Assembly (NCBI GenBank): GCA_037501455.1
Contig: CM074862.1
Span: 82,886,001-82,950,000, forward strand
DNA: 64,000 nucleotides
DNA from: Lantana camara
Taxonomy: Eukaryota > Streptophyta > Magnoliopsida > Lamiales > Verbenaceae
Direction of reading: 5' to 3'
Part shown: one piece after another, positions 51,908-63,445 of the stretch
How positions within the stretch are numbered: position 1 is the first letter of the stretch
How the letters are laid out: the number at the start of each line of letters is the position of its first letter
Translations under genes and position numbers: made by a program
The notes under the pieces: generated by a model
What the model was told of the DNA's origin: nothing
Seen by the model: only the letters and a program-made list of their open reading frames with translations
The model's database searches: none

Positions 51908-53986
51908 CTGCAATAATATGCAAAAGAATTTGTTAAAACGTGGATTATAAAAATGAAATCAATTATGTAAGATCAATATAGAAAATTCGTACATATATTG
52001 CCATAACAATCAGTACCACTATGATCATCATCAAATTCTTCATCAAACGTATTCATATCAGCCTCAACAATATCATGTAAGTTATTATTTAGGACGGCTA
52101 AGGGCTCGAGCACATCATCTGATTCTATTGTGTTGATAATTGCTTGGTCATCGTTTTGGTATGCAACCTCAAGCGATTCGCCCAGCTCTACAATTCCTCG
52201 TGGTTTGGCTTTAATTACAGCATACCAATGAAGCTTATCTTTCATTCGACTAGGATATGGAACGTAATAAACCTGACGGGCTAGTTGTGTATATATGAAA
52301 GGATCATACTTCTTGTATCTTCCCGTAGCTTTTACCTCAACGATCGAGCTCTTTGGATTACCTATACAGGTACCTTCCCGCGGTGTGGGATCAAACCATT
52401 CGCATTTAAACAAGACAACCCGCTTTAATAGAGAACCTGGATATTCCAGTTTAATGATCTCTTCCAACGTCCCATAATAATCGTCTTCTATGTTTGCTGC
52501 ATCCGAACTTCCTTTAACCCAAACTCCAAAATTCATTGTTTTTTTCCCCTGACCCCAAGACTTGGTGTGGAATTTAAAACCGTTGACAAAGTGCTTTTGA
52601 AATGTCCTAACTTTAGTATTAGGGCCCCAAGACAAGTGTTGCAAAAAATGATCACTGATGCCGTTGTCGGGGTTTTGTACCTATTCAATGTAATTATGAC
52701 GTTGAAGTATATGACAAAATTTTAATCTAAAGCTTAACATTTGTAATTGTAAACTTACATGACTGTTGAACCAACAAACGAAGTTCTTTTCGATGTTATC
52801 ACCATCTCCCGTGCCACTCCGCGTGTTGAATTGGCTTTATGGTTAATTATCAGGTTAGTAAATTGAATACATTTACGTATGTACTAATTATTTAACTTTC
52901 TTACTTGTAATAGGGATTGACCTCGTCACAATTTAGTAGAACATGAAGATAGGCTGCATTGTGCTCCTTCGTAGTCGTGATATATCATTCTTTAATCGCA
53001 CCAGATCCACATCCGGGTTTATTGAAAATGGATAATTCTGACACCATTGATTCATCATCATCCCCACCATCATCATTTCTCCCAACCCTTGTTCGCATGG
53101 AACAACCTTAGGGGTCAAAATAGAATGAGCAAAAGCTTGCGGTCTCGCGGCGTAGATAAGCTTGGCAAATTGACCCCTCCACTTTCGCTTTGTTTTTCAC
53201 AGTCCCCTTAATTTTCCCTAAGAACCTATATTAAAAATGGTACTACATATAATTATTTATATATACATAATGTAGATAGTTCTTGGAAAGTTTATTTGGG
53301 GTGTACAACATACCTTTCGAATGGATACATCCATCTAAATTGCACTGGGCCACCATTTCGAGCCTCCTCGATCAAATGAATCGGCAGATGTTCCATGATG
53401 TCGAAAAAAGACGGTGGGAATATCCTCTCAAGTTTGCAAATAATGATAGGAATGTTTTTTTCCATTTGGTCGAGATCTTCTACTCGTATAGTACTTGAAC
53501 ATAAATCCTTGAAAAATTTGCTTAATCCCGCTAATGGTTTCCAAATATCGTCAGGCAATTCTTTGAATGCAATCGGTAACAACTGCTCCATAAAAATATG
53601 GCAGTCATGACTATTCATTCCATGTATCTTTGCCGAATGAACGTCAACACACCTCCCTAAATTTGAGGAACAACCATCAGGCATACGAAGTTGCTTTATC
53701 CATTCACAAATTATCCGTTTTTGCGCTAACGTAAGAGCATATTTAGCCTTTGGCTTTACCTAACGCCCATTACCTGCAGAGGTTAATTCTAGTTCAGGCC
53801 GCCTACACAGCTCTTGCATATCTAACCTTGCATTTACATTATCCTTTGTCTTTGTTGGGAAATCCATGACCATGTTAAAGATATTATCGAAAATATTCTT
53901 CTCGATATGCATCACATCTAAATTATGGCGTATCAAATGATCCTTTCAATAGGGCAAATCCCAGAAGATACTTTGTTTCTTCCAGT

Positions 53987-54272
53987 TATGAGACTAGGGA
54001 TGCAAATGAGACGAGCCAACTCGCGAGGCCAATGAGCTGGCTCGCGCTTGGGTTCGGATAGTTCAAGCCGAGCCGAGCCGAGCCAAGGCTCGACTCGTGG
54101 AATATCGAATCCAAGCCCGAGCCATTCCTTTCCCAGCTCATAGCTCACGAGCCGGCTCGTGAGCAGTATTATATTTAAATAAATAAATATATATATATCA
54201 TATATGTTTTTTATTTCTCATATTTCCCCCTTTATATATACACGTACATATATACAAATATTCCCCCTTTAC

Positions 54273-54305
<33 letters not shown>

Positions 54306-55171
54306 AACATACAAACCCATCCCATTCACCACACAAATTTGTTTCCCAAAACTTTTCCAAAATGGCTGCCCCCTCCTATTAAAGACGCCACCAGCCCACC
54401 ACCACCATGAGGGCCAGCTTCAATAAGGCACCACCACCACCGTGAGGGCCGTCTTCAACAAGGCACCATCACCACCGCGAGAGCCCTTCAACGAGATACC
54501 AGCCACCGCGAAGGCCAACTTCAACAAGACGCCACCACCACGAAAAGCCACTACCACCATGCTATAGGAGGCGCCGCCTCCGACAACACCTTGAAGACGC
54601 CCTTCAACGGGTTTCTTAACCAAATTTCTTTCTATTCTTTTTTCTCTTTTGTTTAAAACTAGATCTGATTTAGATCAAATGGGTGATTGTTCTTTTAGCA
54701 ATTTTCATGGGATTTTTGCTGCTATAAGGAAAAAAATAAATCTTGTTTAGCGTATGTGTTTTCTGCTTTGGTTTTACGGAAAAAAAAAAAAAATCTTGTT
54801 TCTCTTTGGATGTATATGAAGAAAAAAATTTCAGATCTGTATTTTGCTTTGGATGTATGTGAAGAAAAAATTCTAGATCTGTGGATGTATGTGAAGAAAA
54901 TTCCATATTTGTGTTTTGTTTGGATGTATATGAGAGAAAAAACCCAGATATGGGCAAAACTAAGTCATTCTCAGGTTTTTTGTAATGGCTCGTGGGCTCA
55001 GCTCGGTTTGGGCGAACCTTACTGTGAGCCAAGCCCGAACCACTTCATGCACGGCTCGCTGGCTCGCAAGCCGAACCCAAGCCATAATTCCTAGGGGTGA
55101 GCCCGAGCCCGAACCTGGAAAAAACACCAAAGCTCGGCCCAGCTCAACTCGTTTACATCCCTATATGAGAC
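53987..55171. mobile_element. hAT-like non-autonomous element with 8-bp duplication
   Basis: Element 53995-55163 starts TAGGGATGCAAATGAGACGAGC and ends, inverted, TAGGGATGTAAACGAGTTGAGC. TATGAGAC flanks it exactly at 53987-53994 and 55164-55171. It lies in the TNP2 gene. Inside are GGCTCG-rich inverted ends, a block of imperfect CACCACCGCGAGGGCC repeats (about 54395-54560) and TGGATGTATATGAAGAAAA repeats (54805-54945), but no transposase. Confidence 0.85.
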
Positions 55172-56398
55172 TCACCGCACCCCGGGATTTTTGGATTATC
55201 GGGATGATCCGTTACTTTTGGGAACCCTTCAACTTGTTCCCACAGTTCATGTCCATTCAACATTCGGGGTAGAGGATCATATTCAGTTTGGTTTCTCTTG
55301 AAATTGACTCTGTTATTTCTGTACGGATGATTTATGCCAAGAAACATTCGATGATAATCAAACCAACTGAATTTTCTTCCATTTTGCAAGTAAGTTACCT
55401 TAGTTTCCCCCATGCAATACGGGCACGCTAGTCTCCCATGAGTGCTCTAACCAGAAAGCATTGCATATGTCGGGAAGTCGTTGATAGTCCACATTAGCGC
55501 AGCTTTCATTTGAAAATTTTGCTTCGCAGAGGCATCATACGTAGGCACACCGAATTCTCATAACTCTTTCAACTCATCAATTAATGGTTGTAAATACACA
55601 TCAATGTTCTGTTTCGGATTACTAGGCCCAGGAATGATACATGTTAAGAACAAATAGGGCATCGTCATACACATTTCTGGGGGGAGGTTATGCGGTGTCA
55701 CAATGATAGGCCAACAAGAATATAGTGTGGCTGATTGCGAATACGGAGTAAAACCATCAGCGCATAATGCAAGTCTAACATTCCTAGGGTCACTTGCAAA
55801 CTCTGGAAAAGTCTCGTCAAAATGTTTCCATGCTTTTCCATCTGATGGATGAGACATTGTCCTTTCTGGACGTTTATTCCTTACATGCCATGTCATGTGT
55901 GGCGCCGAGCTCATTGGTGCGTATAACCATTTTAGCCTTGGAATTAGAGGAAGATAGTGCATTCTGGAGACAGGTGTGAATTTTCTCAATCCTCCTTGAC
56001 CTTCTTTTTCCTCATAGCGAGCCGCACAGCAAAATTTGCATTTCGTTAAGCCTACATCATCCTTGTAATACAACATGCACCCTTTCACACAACAGTCGAT
56101 CTTTATACTCTCTAATGCTAATTTGTGAACAAGTTTTTTGGCTTCGTAAAAGTTCCTAGGCACACTATGACCCGGTGGGCATATACCTGACATTAATTGT
56201 ATAAATTCATCGACGAGGTAGTGTGTTGCATTGTAATCATTTTGGATACTCAATAACCTAGCTGCAAGTGACAAGGGTGAATGTTTATCGCACCCATCCC
56301 ATATAGGTTTGTTAAATTCATTTAACAGATCGTAGAAGTTTTGTGTCTCCGGGTTAGGTGGCTCACCGTGACTTGAGATTCCACCAACATCTTGCATG

Positions 56399-57144
56399 GT
56401 TGCATCTAGGGGTGTAAACGGATAATAAACGAAGCGGATGTGCAGTATCCGAATCCGAATCCGTTCAGCATATCCGCTATCCGAATCCGTATCCGTTATC
56501 CGGCGGATAATGAAAAATGCTATCCGTATCCAAATTTGACGGATATTATCCGAATATCGGATTATCCGTATCCATGAGGATATCCGATTAGTGAGTTATC
56601 TGATATCCGAATTCGAATCCGTTTATCTGTTTTACTTATATTTTTTAATAAAAAATAATAGATTGAAATTTCATAACACAATTAAATATTAATATAACTA
56701 ACTATAAATCTATTAAATCTATACACATTAACTCATAAGTATAATATATAATTTATAATATATGTTTTACAATAATTAATGGAGTTTATTATTACAAATA
56801 ATATGATATACGTTTACTGTTATTTTTTTTTTATAATTCTCAAATAATTATATAATATGTAAATTAATATATGTTTCATCAAAGTATAAAAAATATATAG
56901 ATATATATGTTATCGGATACGGATTACGGATAACGGATATATCTAACGGATGTATAAATGGATCCGATGTTAAACGGATCGGATGTGTCATTACCATATC
57001 CTTATCCGTTTATAATTCGGATATCTATAATCGGATAAGGATAATATCCTCTTTGAACGGATACGGATAATATCCTCTTTAAACGAATTCGGATGCGAAC
57101 GAATATCGGATTTTCGGATATCCATTTACAGCCCTAGCTGCATC
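56399..57144. mobile_element. hAT-like element built of ATCCGAATCCG repeats
   Basis: Element 56407-57136 starts TAGGGGTGTAAACGGATA and ends, inverted, TAGGGCTGTAAATGGATA. GTTGCATC (56399-56406) and GCTGCATC (57137-57144) form a one-mismatch 8-bp duplication. Both ends carry arrays of ATCCGTATCCG or CGGATAtccg; the centre is AT-rich. It interrupts the N-terminal part of the TNP2 gene. Confidence 0.8.
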
Positions 57145-57689
57145 GAAACACATCTCTCTGTATCGACCTAAAGGATCTACATTGGTTTCATGATTTTTAC
57201 TGGTAGGGGCACCTACATCTTTAGCACTCCTAGTAATCCCATGATCACCATGTGGCGCTTCCTCACCATGATCAGTCCAATACCAATAGTTGGGTTTGAA
57301 CCCATTGGCGTATAAATGGCGTCTCAAATCATCAGGTTTCAACAAGTCATACTTCCTTACACATTTCTTGCAAGGACAATGTATGACCCCTTCTCTGATA
57401 AATGGCTCTAGCTTACTTGCGTGCTCAATGAATGTCTCGATCCCTTGAACGTATTCTACCCTACAACCACCCCGTTTAGGATTGGTACGATTATACATCC
57501 AAAGTCTGTGAGGAGGAATATCCATGATCTACAATTAGATTAAATTTAATAGATTAGAAAGGATATTTTTGGGTAAGGATAACGATGTTAATATTATAAT
57601 CATCAACAACATTGAATCTGTAATAATTATATTGTAGATGGTAGTATATCGAGCCGTAGTTGTAAATATATGTTGTATTTGGTAGCCCA

Positions 57690-58285
57690 AAAGAGGTGTG
57701 TTAACAGGGAGGTTATTGTAAATTTCAAAAACCGAAACAAAGTCTCATATAAGGGAGGTTCTACTAATTTTCAAAAGCTGACACAAATCCTCATATAGGG
57801 GAGGTTCTTATAATTTTCTCAAGTTGAAACAAATGTTCTTACAAGGGTGGTTCTTGTAATTTGGTAAAAGCTGAAACAAAGTCTCATATAAGGGAGGTTA
57901 TTGTAATATTCATTAGCTGAATACAGTTGGCACAAAGGAACGACATATGTTATACATCAAAGTTGCATTTAACAAACATATCAAACTGCATATATGGTTG
58001 TATGAAACATTAACTGATATTCAATAAAAATTATCCATGTTTTCAAACTGCATTTAACAACCATATATGCAGTTTGATATGTTTTCAAACCATATATGCA
58101 TTTAACAAAATGCATATCAAACTGTATATCCATGTTTTCAAACTGCATATCAAACTGATATTCAATAATAATTATCATGTTTTCAATAAAAATTATCCAT
58201 ATCAAACTGCATTTAACAAACATATCAAACATATGCCAACTTCCATGTTTTCAACAAAATGTATAGCATTAACTGATATTCAATA
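57690..58285. repeat. Tandem repeats upstream of the TNP2 gene
   Basis: Four units of about 55-62 bases with ACAAA.TCTCATATAAGGGAGGTT at 57695-57910. These are followed by a scrambled array of CATATCAAACTGCAT, ATTCAATAA.AATTATCCATG and TTTTCAAACTGCAT between 57960 and 58285. Confidence 0.75.
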
Positions 58286-58289
58286 ACAA

Positions 58290-59960
58290 TTATCCGCATT
58301 CAGGCAGGAAGTTTGGTGCTTATTTTGCCAATACATCTTCCATGAAAGCCAACCAAGGATGTTTCATTGCTTTCCAACACTTTGGTATTACTTAAGGCTG
58401 ACATATTCAGTCGAACTTACGTAGATAATACATACTTTACATATATTTTATTCAAAATATACATCAGTTTACTTATGGCTGTTAATCTGAGTCCCTATTA
58501 AGGACTTAGGACATACTTTTTCCAAATATAAGTACATATAATCATCAGTATTACTATATCCTGTTTTATGCACCATATATTACGTACTATTTATATACCT
58601 TAAGTAAATTTACGTAATACAAACAGTTTTCCAAAGGACAAAGTATTGTGTCTAAGTTCAGGTTTTATGACTTAATTTAGGAATATTTTAATGCAAAAAA
58701 CAACAGTATTACTTAAGGCTGTTATAATATTGAGGGAAGAGTTTTTTTACAACTATAACATACAGTCTAAATGAATGTTATCATAGGCAGTCAACATAAG
58801 GCTGTTTTATTCAGACTAAATTAAGGTTTTAGATATGATCGTAATATCAGATAAACTGTCAGAAATGTCTAAGTGCTCAAATTGTAAACAAAACAATATG
58901 TAAGCTTTTGCCTTAGGAAGAAAGGCAGATTGTAAGTGTTCAGTTCTCATTACTTTTTGTTTTATTATCTTTAGGTGTCAGAAATGTATACTTTACGGTT
59001 TTGGAACCTTTGCCTCACCCTACATTACAATATCAACACATAACAACATGAAAATATCAAAACATAACTAAGTCATAATAAATTAATCAAGCCACAACAT
59101 ACTATGTCCAACTTAATCAATTGCATAACAGTTTAATCTTTGGCACAACAGACATTTGTATAACTATAATCAAATTTCATATCCAATTAAACACAACAAG
59201 GTCACATTACCAACATGGTGTAAATAACAAAAATTGTTTTCATTTAAATAAAACAGAATGTGGGAGATCTTACTTGTTTCAAATTCAGAACAGTCCAGAA
59301 GTATGGTGCAACAGCTTAATCACTCCCTCCCCCTACAACTTCTTGCTTTCCTAATACGAGATCACATTCACCAGGAAATTCAAGCACAATTAGGTTCATT
59401 ACAGCTCCAGTAAGGGGACCATTACAACTATTTTAATCAAATTCAAGAACAAATTAAGGCCTTATTACAACTACACTCAAATTAGTTTTCTCAACTCAGA
59501 AGAAAAAGGAACGCCCAGAGTATAAAAACTGATTCTTTACCTCAATTTCTCAATGCAGTAATTGCAATTCAACCTCAGACTTCATCCAAAGAATTGAAAA
59601 CCCAAATGCAAACTTGGTCAATCAAATCTTTCAGCTTTCATATGAAGCACAACACCACCTGCTCAATATACAAACCACCCAAGAACATCAACAAAAACCT
59701 AATCCCAACACATTTTATCAGAAATCCCCACACTGCAAGCAAAAACCCATCAACAAAACAAATCCACTTCTCAAAACCCGTTTCCCATTTCCCTTATTTC
59801 CCAAGATTTTAAATCGAATCCGATTGAAAGGCATACGCTCACCTGTTTGCAATTCTCCCCAAGAACGATGAATACACCTCTGCCGCTGCTACCCCCAACC
59901 GCCACCGCAAAGCTTCGAGAGAGAGTTCAACCCTTGCAAAATCGCTGCCACCTTTACTTC
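58290..59960. other. CACTA 5' non-coding region
   Basis: No gene seen. The minus strand near 59960-59860 is pyrimidine-poor and G-rich in the manner of a transcript leader, so the TNP2 transcription start and leader introns may lie here. Confidence 0.4.
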
Positions 59961-60336
59961 CTTCAACACACTACAAAAAAAAGCCAGAAAAACTGACTGG
60001 CATTTTCGGACGGGATTTTCGGAAAACCCTTCGGTTTTCCGTTGGAAAAGTCGATTTTCGACGGAAAACCGACGGGATGGCGCCCGTTGGAAAATATATC
60101 ATCGGAAATTGGGTCCCGACGGGTCCGTTCTGTTGGTTTTCCGTTGGAAATATATTTCCAACGGAATTTCGACGGGAAACCGACGGAAAATTATTTTTTC
60201 CAACAAAATAATTTCCAACGGAAAGCCAAATGGCCATTTCTGTCGGTTTTCAGTCGGAATTTTTTTCCGACGGATTTCCAACAGAACAAAAATAATTTAA
60301 TTTTCAAGTTAACTGACCGATTTCCAATGGAATTTT

Positions 60337-60654
60337 CCGTCGGAAATAGAATAAAAATAAATAAATTAAAAAAATTAAAAAATTCATTTGTGAGGCCCGA
60401 ACCACCCCGGAAACGAGCCACACCAACACCTCGAACGAGCCACAAGCCGAGCTTGAGCCAACCCAATGCGAGAATTAATTCTCACGATAGGTATTCCGTC
60501 GGAAATAGAATAAAAATAAATAAATTAAAAAAAATAAAAAATTTCATTTGTGAGACCCGAACTACCCCGAAAACGAGCCACACCAACACCTCGCACGAGC
60601 TACGAGCCGAGCTTGAGCCAACCCAATGCGAGAATTAATTCTCACGATAATTGC
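60337..60654. repeat. Tandem duplication, period 159 bp, in the inner CACTA
   Basis: Units start CCGTCGGAAATAGAATAAAA at 60337 and 60496 and include GAGCCACACCAACACCTCG and CCGAGCTTGAGCCAACCC. Divergence is a few per cent. The 198-codon open frame across it is a by-product. Confidence 0.85.
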
Positions 60655-60725
60655 GCACGTAGGGGGATTCGAACTCGGGTCTCCAAGGAAGAATGGTGAC
60701 TCCCTTACCAACTTGGATAACTTAC
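60655..60725 (-). repeat. tRNA-like fragment in the inner CACTA
   Basis: The minus strand has CCAAGTTGGTAAGGGAG (A-box-like) then GAGTTCGAATCCCCC (B box) about 30 bases on. This suggests a tRNA-derived SINE head or captured tRNA relic; no full cloverleaf was verified. Confidence 0.4.
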
Positions 60726-62589
60726 TTCTTATTAATATTATGTCTTTAAATATATTTATATACTTATTTCAATTAACTATTTAAATACTTTTTGTTATTA
60801 ATTTAAAATATAAAATTTTTAATATATGATTATTTAAATTAAATATAATCATATTTATTGAAAAATTTTGAAAATACTTATTCGAATGAAAATAAAACTC
60901 ATTAGAATTAAATAGTTCTAAATATAATTCAAAATTACTAATTCAAAATTATAAATAAAATTATTTTTCTATATAAATATAAAATCATTGCTAATAACTA
61001 TTACATAACGATTAATTATATTATAAACCTATAATTTTTTTTGTATATATATATATATAAAAAAGTTTTTTTTATAAAGATACATAATTAATAAAAAATT
61101 TTGTAGTTTTCATATTTTAAACTTAGTTCAAAAATTATTAACACTATATACTCATTATCAAGTATTAAATTTATTAAAAATACTTATTATGTAAATTACG
61201 ATTGATAACTAATAAAATAGTGTGTATATATATATATATTATTTTTATTTTTTTTGTGTGGAAACACTATATATATGTATGTATGTATATAAGTGAGTGT
61301 TTATAATGCATGGATACAAATATGATACAACATATATTAGTTTTTAAATTTAACAAGTGAAAGACGTTTGTCAAGATGTCCAACCTTAATATGATACAAC
61401 ACCATACGTTACAATAATATTTAGAATTGTTTGAACATCATAAAAGTGGTAATTTAAAATTATAAACTTTTTATTTATATATGTGAGAGTGTCTAATAGA
61501 AAATTAAATTCCAATTGGGATCTCCTCACTATATTTAAAGTTAAAAGATTGATGTTCTAAATATTTTTATTTTAATTAATAATGTATAATTTGTATATTA
61601 TATACTTTAGTGTCTATTAATAATTTATAATTTGTATATTATATAATTTTTAAATATATAAATAAGTTGAAGGACCTACGGATTAACGTTATTAAAATCT
61701 AAATTTGAAGTTGAAGAAGGTCAAACCATCAAAAGGGCGATTTTTCTTAGTTTTTCTTTATTAGAAATAATCGTTTATTAAAAAAACATAAATTTTAATA
61801 AGAAGATGACTTAAAACTATAATATATGTGTTGGTTTATTAAAAGATATTTGAATCGAGATTTCTAATTAAATTTGATTGAAAAATTCTGACGGAAAACC
61901 AACGGAATTTTTATTTAATTGAAATTTCAACGGAAAACCTACGGGTCTCATTAAAAATTCCAACGGAAAACCGACGGGAAAATCCCGTCGGTTTTTTTTA
62001 ATTGAGGAATAAAAAAAATTGACGGGTAATTGGTTTTCCGTTGGAATTTTCATTTCATTGAAATTCCAACGGAAAACCGACGGGAAAATCCCATCGGTTT
62101 TTTTTTTTAATTGAGGAATAAAAAAACCGACGGGTAATTCCCGTCGGTTTTCTGTTGGATTTTTTATTTAATTGAAATTCCAATGAAAATCCGACGGGAT
62201 TTTTCTGGTGCAATTTTTTTAGAATTGCGCCAAAATTTCTGACAGAATTCCAACGATGACCCAACGGAGTTCTGTTGGAATTTTTGGTGCAATTTTTTTT
62301 TTAAAATTCCGTCGGGTTTCCGTCGGAAATTCCAACGGGATACCGACGGAATTTTCCGTCGGTTTTTTCCCGTCGAAATTCGGCTATTTTTTTGTAGTGA
62401 CACTTCCGGCTTCGAAGAGCTCCAAATTCAGCTCCAAGTTCTTCAGTTGAGCAATTGGAGAAATGGGGATTTGAAAGGGGAAACTCAGCTAAGAACGTTT
62501 TGATAAAGTAAGGTGAGGGTTTTTTCAGATGGGGCTTCTTCATATGGAAAGTGAGGGTTTTTTCAAACATCGTTTTGATAAAGTAAGAG

Positions 62590-63135
62590 ATGAAATTTTT
62601 TCGCCAAAATTACCGACGGAACACCGACGACTTAAGACCGTCGGTAACCAAATAATAATTAATGCAAAAAATCGACGGAGCAAGCCCGTCGATATACCGT
62701 CGCTTGGTTAAAAACGGCGACGGAAAACCGACGGCCAGTCACCGTTGGTACGACATTATAAATTTTTTGGGAATATCCGACGGGAAAGCAACGGCTAAAT
62801 CCCGTCGGTAACTTCAGCATCAGAAAGTTTTTCAGCTTCCGACGGTAAACCAACAGACATATACCGTCGGTTTTTATGGTGCGTAGCCCGCGCGAAAACA
62901 TCTAACGGAAATCCGACGGTATGCCTGTTGGAAAATTTGCCGCTTTTTTTTGGTGAGCCCGCCAACAATTTCCAACGACGCACCGACGGAATTCCGACGG
63001 CATGTCCGTTGGAATTTGTCTTTTGGGTATGTCAGTAAAGCCGTTGGTATGTCATCGGTGCGTCGTCGGTCTGCCGTCGGAATGTCCGACGGGAAACCGA
63101 CGGATGTTGCCCGTCGGATTTTTTCCGTCGGTTTT
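62590..63135. repeat. Right subterminal repeat array of the large CACTA
   Basis: CCGACGG/CCGTCGG and variants are packed in both orientations, mirroring the left array at 47325-47860. Confidence 0.75.
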
Positions 63136-63154
63136 CGAGTAATTTCTTGTACTG

Positions 63155-63379
63155 TAATTTTTCGTATGTTGTAATGTTAATCCGATTTTAGATAAAAATT
63201 AATTTATTGTAAAAAATATCTACGTGGCAGCCACTTCAATAATATAAATTGAAAAAAATGTTTACTCAATAAGATGGGAAAAATGCTTACTCAAGAAAAT
63301 GCAGATTTGGTCCAGTAAGTTTTCTATTTTGATAATTTAATCCTATTCGTACTATCACTTGCAATTAAGTTTCATAACT

Positions 63380-63445
<66 letters not shown>

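Larger units (their letters stand above)
51973..57525 (-). pseudogene. TNP2-type CACTA transposase, broken
   Basis: The ATG is at 57525. Domains in order: transposase-associated N-terminal domain (CPCKKCVRKY, with LRRHLYANGF); Transposase_21 core from about 56400 to 55150 (DYNATHYLVDEF, GCMLYYKDDVGLTKCKFC, ARYEEKE, APHMTWHVRN, LALCADGFTPY); DUF4218-like region at 53700-53120 (NSHDCHIFMEQLLPIAFKELP); and DUF4216-like C-terminus at 52644-51973 (VLFKCEWFDPT, YVPYPSRMKDKLHWY). Stops at 55558-55560 (TGA), 55447-55449 (TAG) and 53760-53762 (TAG) break it, as do two hAT insertions. The protein of intact relatives cuts the element ends. Confidence 0.8.
59966..62402. mobile_element. Non-autonomous CACTA nested in the large CACTA
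   Basis: Element 59969-62399 (2431 bp) begins CACTACAAAAAAAAG and ends TTTTTTTGTAGTG, with ACA flanking both sides (59966-59968 and 62400-62402). Subterminal CCGACGG/TTCCAACGG arrays lie at 60005-60280 and 61880-62385. The centre is AT-rich with no transposase. It shares its subterminal motif with the host element and was probably moved by the same transposase. Confidence 0.85.
47303..63154 (-). mobile_element. CACTA (En/Spm-like) DNA transposon, 15.9 kb
   Basis: The left end is CACTACAAAAAT; the right end, inverted, is CAGTACAAGAAA. Both run into CGAAAACC.ACGG. TAA flanks both sides (47300-47302 and 63155-63157), the 3-bp duplication of this superfamily. Subterminal arrays of CCGACGG/CCGTCGG lie inside both ends. 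The coding part, all on the minus strand, has a TNP2-type gene (57525-51973) followed by a TNPA-like gene (51907-48922), the usual order. A smaller CACTA and two hAT-like elements are inserted in it. Both transposase genes are broken. Confidence 0.85.

Noticed and set aside
60042..60638. 198-aa open frame in the inner CACTA
   Set aside because: Runs through subterminal motifs and a 159-bp tandem duplication; the protein is repeat-derived and matches nothing.
60655..60725. A genuine tRNA gene
   Set aside because: B box is good but acceptor and anticodon stems could not be paired; treated as a tRNA-like relic.
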